This document shows, piece by piece, positions 59,235 through 64,000 of a DNA stretch of 64,000 nt; within the stretch, counting starts at the first letter, position 1; each line of letters begins with the position of its first letter. The DNA is taken from positions 92,001 to 156,000 of the forward strand of contig JAFEMH010000073.1 in the NCBI GenBank assembly GCA_022495995.1, written 5' to 3'. Both the position numbers and the translations under genes were made by a program. The stretch is from Adenophora triphylla var. japonica. Taxonomy: Eukaryota; Streptophyta; Magnoliopsida; Asterales; Campanulaceae. The notes under the pieces were generated by a model that saw only the letters and a list, made by a program, of their open reading frames with translations, was not told the origin of the DNA and made no database searches.

Positions 59235-60739
59235 TGCTCATATACTAGATTGAGTTTGAAATTCTTATAGAGCCTTATGCTTTAATTTATTTCATATTTG
59301 TAATCCTTGTGTGATTTCATTTGGTTTTGTTCTTGTTCATGATACTCATCTTGTCTAAGAGTATTATATTCATAACTTCATTCTATTTCCGATTTTTTTT
59401 TTTTGGTTTTACTCAAAAGTTTTCAACCCTTAATGTAAGATTATCCCATTTTTGAACATAGCCACCATCCTTGGATGCGTTGTGAGTTTGTTCATATGCA
59501 TAGGCACGAATTTTTTAAATGTGTTGTGAGTATGCGGATCTACTTACTTTGGTTGAAAAATTGAGTCACCATTAAATTAAGGACTTCATTCAATTTCTGG
59601 AAATAAGAGTAAATCAAACCTTAAAGAGTCACAATGATTCATACAAAATTACCCCATTTACATAGCCAACATTATGTGTTTGGAGTGTGTAAATCTAGAT
59701 CTATTTGTTTGAATCATGTTAATCGAAGTGCAAATTTATCCCATTTACATAGCCAGCATTTTACAATGCATTGAGTATAAAAATATGGATCAAACCTGTT
59801 CATAAAAGGGTGTGAAATTGATGACTTTTCGTCAATCTGGGCAGTGGGAGCGTCCGCTCCCTTTGTAATGGAGCGTCCGCTCCCTTTGTAAAAGGCGCGA
59901 GTCAAAGTTTCTGTTTAATGGGAGCGTCCGCTCCCTTTGTGGTGGAGCGTCCACTCCCCCTTGGCAGTGTGGTTTGATGGCATCCAAGGCCATGTTTGTC
60001 TTAAGTTTTGGTTTGGGTTAGTTTAGAATGATATAAAGGGCCATTTTCCCCATAATTTTGATAATTTATTAATAAATTATAATATCTGGATACCAGTCGC
60101 GCTTTGGTGGTTCTTAGAGTTATCAAACTTTAAGAATGGACGGGTAGAACAAAAGGATTACTATCTTTTATTAATAAATTTCATTAATTACCTTAAGGCC
60201 TTATGTTTCCGATTAATTATATCCTTAACATTTTGGACAAAATTAACATGCTTGTTTCCCAAAGGAGACCTTGTTGATTAAATTCAATCTTGTTACAAGA
60301 TGAAGGTAAATATTGATATGTGATAACATGCTTGTTTGCCAAAGGAGACATTGTTGTTGACTAAATATTTGCATTCATGTGGTAATAATTGAATAAAACA
60401 TTTGATTATTTTAAATACTTTGTACCATCCCAAAGGAAGGCGGGTGTTTAAAATAAATTGTTTATATTTTTTTATTACCGGGTAACAAGTACCTTAAACT
60501 TTAGGACAATTTTTATACTTGAATCGGCCCAAAGAAAGGCAAGTATTTAAAAGTGTATTGTTTGAGCTATTTGTTTATCCTAAGATAAATCAAATTATGA
60601 GTCAATTCGCAATCCAAAGATTAGTCTTGATGTCATGTTGATTATCTTTATTTTGATGGAATTCATTTGATATAATTAATCATTATGTAGTTTCTTATAT
60701 ATGTTTTATGTTTCATCTTGTTCTTTTCTTTCAGATTTG
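59235..60739 (+). other. Long leader of the right-hand Copia element with GC-rich inverted repeats
   Basis: 1.5 kb before Gag. At 59846-59959 there are four copies of GGGAGCG-TC-CGCTCCC, a 7-bp inverted repeat with a 2-bp spacer; the last copy is altered. CCCATTTACATAGCC occurs twice (59653, 59739), and ACATGCTTGTTT(C/G)CCAAAGGAGAC occurs twice in two parts (60248 and 60325). Confidence 0.75.
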
Positions 60740-61474
60740 ATTAATGCTTCATTCGTAACTACTACTATAAATGATGTACCTTTGCTTACTGGGACTAAAC
60801 TTAAAACTTGAAAAAATAATATAACAATGATCTTAGGCAATATGGACATCGATCACGCATTAGGGGAATCAAGTCCCGCTGCTCTCACTAAAGGAAATAC
60901 CGTTATAGAACGGAAAAATGTTGAGCAATGGGAACGGTCCAACCGCGTGAGTCTAATGATCATGGAAAATGCAGTTTCAAAGACATTTTTGGACAATGTC
61001 TCTGAGATCGAAAATGCTGAGTTTTTTCTTGAATTCTTGTGGAAGCTTGTTTCCATTCGGTACAAGGGTGAGGAAAATCTTCGGGAGTACATTATTGAAT
61101 TATTTCATCTTTCGATCAAACTAAAGGCACTTAAGTTAGAGATTTCGAAAGATTTGCTCGTGCACTTAGTTTTGATCTATCTTCCTCCTCAATTTGATCA
61201 TTTTGAGGTGACCTATAAATGTCGAAAGTACAAGTGAAATATTAATGGATTACTTTCACATATGACATTAGAGGAAGATAGGATGAAATATCTTAAATTA
61301 GAAAGTACTCACTCAACATTTACTTCTTCTCGTGGGATTAAGAGAAGAGGGAAGGAAATTGCGGTTGCAAGTAAGAAGCATAAGAGATCATTTAAGGGTC
61401 ATAAAGTCAAGAAATGCTTCTTTTGCAAGGACCTTACTCGCATGAAGAACGACTTCCATAAGTATCGTGAATGA
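60740..61474 (+). pseudogene. Copia Gag (right-hand element)
   Basis: The N-terminal INDVPLLTGTKLKT ends in a TGA where the family has Trp. MILGNMDIDHALGESS follows at 60827, then LREYIIELFHLSIKLKAL and LPPQFDHFEVTY. The zinc knuckle at about 61411 reads CFFCKDLTRMKNDFHKYRE, having lost the expected H and C positions. Non-functional. Confidence 0.85.
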
Positions 61475-61639
61475 CGAATTCAGAATGGTATGTCATTTGC
61501 TTTTGTTTGTACTAAGGCAAATTTGGTTTCGATTCCTTAATATACATGGTGGTTGTATTTGGTGCAACAATTCATATTAGTTCATGTATGCAGAGTTGCC
61601 TGAATTAACGAATCCCCAGTGAAGATGAGAAATACATCT

Positions 61640-62560
61640 ATATGGGAGCTGAAAATCCGGATGAAGTTATAGGCATAGGGACTTTTAGATTAATGATAAG
61701 TACTGGGTATTATTTTGTATTAAATAATACATTCATTGTACCATCTTTTTTATGGAATTTAATATCTATCACAATTTTGGACAAGGAAGGTTACTCTTGT
61801 TCTTTTGTAATAATAAATGTGATCTTTATTTTAAATTCCGAACTTGTCGGTACTAGTACTTTGTCATATATCGATAATCTTAATTTACTTGACACAGTCA
61901 AGAAAATGAATGAGTCCCATAATAATGAAACCAAAAATTAAAGGCACTAAGCAAAAGTTATCAAGTGAAAAATTCTTGTATTATATGGCATAGGCATTTG
62001 GGTCATATCTCCAAAGGGAGAATTGATAAAGCTTATGTCAGAGGGAATCCTAAAACAACTTGATACTCCGGATAAAACCTTTTGCATTAAGTGTTTTAAA
62101 GAAAAATTTACAAACATTAAAATAGGATCTTTGAGAGTATCAAACGTCTTGGAACTAATTCATATGGACATTTGTGGATCATTCACTAACCCTTCATGGA
62201 ATGGTCAACAATATTTCATTACGTTCATGGATGATTACTCTCGTTATAGATACATTAGTTTCTTCATGTAAAGTTTCAATCAGTGGACGTTTTCAAGTCT
62301 TTTAAGGCATAAGAAAGACTATTAAGAACGTTAAATCCGATCATGGTGGTGAAAACTGCGTACGGTATAACGTATTGGGTGAATAACGTCCGGGCCCTTT
62401 ATACTTGCTATCTTGAAGAGTGTGGCATTGTCCGTCACTACACTATGCCGGGCAAACCTAGCATAGTGTAGTGGAGAGACATAATAGAATCCTTAAGAAT
62501 ATGGTAAGAAGTATATTTTCTTGTACTTCCTTACCTCACTCATTATAGGCGATGCATTAA
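61640..62560 (+). pseudogene. Copia protease, pre-integrase and integrase remnants
   Basis: 61642-61941 is protease-like (FIVPSFLWNLISITILDKEG) but lacks a clear DSG/DTG. WHRHLGHISKGRIDK near 61983 is the pre-integrase motif. HMDICGSF and FITFMDDYSRYRYISFFM (62160-62271) start the integrase core, followed by frameshifted SDHGGE near 62338. Confidence 0.8.
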
Positions 62561-62618
62561 AGAACCGCTACTTATATTCTCAATAAAGCTGCTTCAAAGG
62601 CTACTGACAAAACTCTGT

Positions 62619-64000
62619 ATGGACGTTAAGATCGTTGGTAGTTACTTTGTAGGGTATGCTAAAAGATCTAGGGGATATAAATTTTATAACCTGAAAACTA
62701 GAACATTTTTCGAGACTGACAATGTTAGGTTCTTTGAGGATGTTGACTTTAGTGGGAGAAATAGTAATGATCTGATCTATTTTGAATTTGAAGAGTTAGA
62801 GGAACCAAGAGTTAGAGGAACCACTCTATATTCCTCAAACTTTAGTTCCTGTTAACAATCAAGTAATTACACCTGAAATTCAACAAGAACATACAATTCA
62901 AAATAATATAGAGACTCCCGTAAATAACGGACAACATGAGAATGTTGGACATAAGGAAATTCAATAACCTCAAAATGAGGATGAACCAGTGCCCTTAAGG
63001 AGATCTACTGGAAGAAATGCTATTCCGGATATTTATGATATGTGTCTTGCGGAGAATGATGACACCTTAGGTTTAGTGGGAGATGATCTAATCACCTTCC
63101 ATGAAGCCATTAATAGTCCTAATTCTCATAAGTGGATCAATGCCATTAATGAAGAGTTAAAATTAATAAAATACAATGACATTTGGGATCCTGTCCCATT
63201 ACCTGAAGGTGTAAAATCTATTGGTTATAAATTGATATTTAAAATCAAAAGAGATTAGCAAGGTAATATGGAAAGATATAAGGCACGTCTTGTTACTAAA
63301 TGATTTACTCAAAAGGAAGGCATTGACTATAAAGAAACATTTTCTCCGACATCTTCTAAAAACCTCTTTTAGGATCATTATGTCATTAGTGGCACATTAT
63401 GATCTTGAGCTTCATCAAATGGATAATAAGACAGATTTTTTCAATGGTGATATTGAGAAAACTATCTATATGAAAAAACCAGAAATGGTGACTGATTCAG
63501 ATCAAACTAGTCAACTAGTTTGTAAACTTAAGAAATCCATTTATGGGCTTAAGCAAGCATCTCGTCAATGGTACTTAAAATTTAATCAAGTTATTCTTTC
63601 ATTTGGTTTTGAAACGAATCTTGGTGAAGATTATGTATACCATAAGTTCAGTGGAAGTAGATTTATAATTTTGATCTTATATGTGGATGATATTTGGATG
63701 ATATTTTACTTGCTAGTAATGATAAGGACCTTCTAAAGGAAACTAAGAAATTTCTCTCAAACATATTTGAGATGAAAGATTTTGGTGAAGCACCTTTTTT
63801 ATTAGGAATCCAAATACATCGTGATCGTTCACGAGGTATTTTAGGATTATCACAAAAGAGCCATATAGAGAAGATATTACAAAGGTTTAGCATGCAAAAT
63901 TGTAAACCACATGACACCCCTGTCTCTAAGGGAGATAAATTCAGTCTAAAGCAATGTCCTAAAATTAATTTTGAATCCAAGTATATGGAAATTATCCCTT
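62619..64000 (+). pseudogene. Copia Pol remnants, reverse transcriptase part
   Basis: 62619-62855 has SYFVGYAKRSRGYKFYN, the region after integrase. 62989-63258 has the RT start (HKWINAINEELKLI, GYKLIFKIKRD), followed by a stop. 63290-63736 has LHQMDNKTDFFNGDIEKTIY, KSIYGLKQASRQWYLKFNQ and the catalytic YVDD in ILILYVDDIW. A further frame near 63738-64000 continues with RT C-terminal motifs to the window edge. Confidence 0.87.

Larger units (their letters stand above)
58721..64000 (+). mobile_element. Decayed Ty1/Copia element, runs off the window
   Basis: A 5' LTR of 499 bp (58721-59219) is followed by a canonical primer-binding site, a 1.5-kb leader and Gag-Pol in Copia order on the plus strand, broken by many frameshifts and stops. 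The 3' LTR is beyond the window. It is much more decayed than the Copia element at 23300-29940 and of a different family. Confidence 0.88.

Overview
The window is nuclear DNA of a flowering plant. Spliced genes, Stowaway MITEs ending in CTCCCTCCGTCC, hAT elements, a Helitron and Copia/Gypsy LTR retrotransposons fill an AT-rich background. A eudicot, perhaps an asterid such as Lamiales, fits the gene and repeat types, but this is an impression and not a test. Host genes are few. Two intact single-exon PRA1-family (prenylated Rab acceptor) genes lie on the minus strand (4209-4925 and 21639-22301). Everything else is transposable elements, captured fragments and decayed sequence.

Layout. 1-7895: dispersed repeats, two hAT-type elements with 8-bp target duplications, several Stowaway elements (one nested in another, one just upstream of the first PRA1 gene) and PRA1 gene 1. 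7896-18367: a candidate Helitron (5' TC end, 3' hairpin and CTAG end). It carries the first two exons of a type-B hexokinase gene with a frameshift, and a 5.6-kb tandem array of about 0.9-kb units that each begin with a Helitron-like 5' end. 18508-18996: a Stowaway element holding a piece of plastid 23S rRNA. 19632-21197: a 1.57-kb hAT element with a perfect 8-bp target duplication (CTGGATTT) and about 1 kb of gene-like internal DNA, a Pack-hAT candidate. 21639-22301: PRA1 gene 2. 23300-29940: a minus-strand Copia element with about 1-kb LTRs. 29946-35214: AT-rich DNA with three Stowaway elements. 35215-58028: a large minus-strand Tat/Retand-like Gypsy element. It has a degenerate antisense gene that keeps its own TATA box, a promoter palindrome and two clear introns. 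Its gag is interrupted by a plus-strand Athila-like Gypsy element (46685-56596, target duplication TTTGC). 58721-64000: a decayed plus-strand Copia element that runs off the right edge.

Two themes stand out. First, three unrelated DNA-transposon classes (Helitron, hAT, Stowaway) in one 13-kb stretch each carry foreign sequence: hexokinase exons, a 5'-UTR-like gene piece and plastid rRNA. Second, retrotransposons of different lineages carry clusters of short GC-rich repeats in LTR or leader DNA that is otherwise AT-rich; in the two Copia elements these are inverted repeats. All element boundaries were read by eye from terminal repeats and target duplications. No database search was possible, and family names come from recognised motifs.
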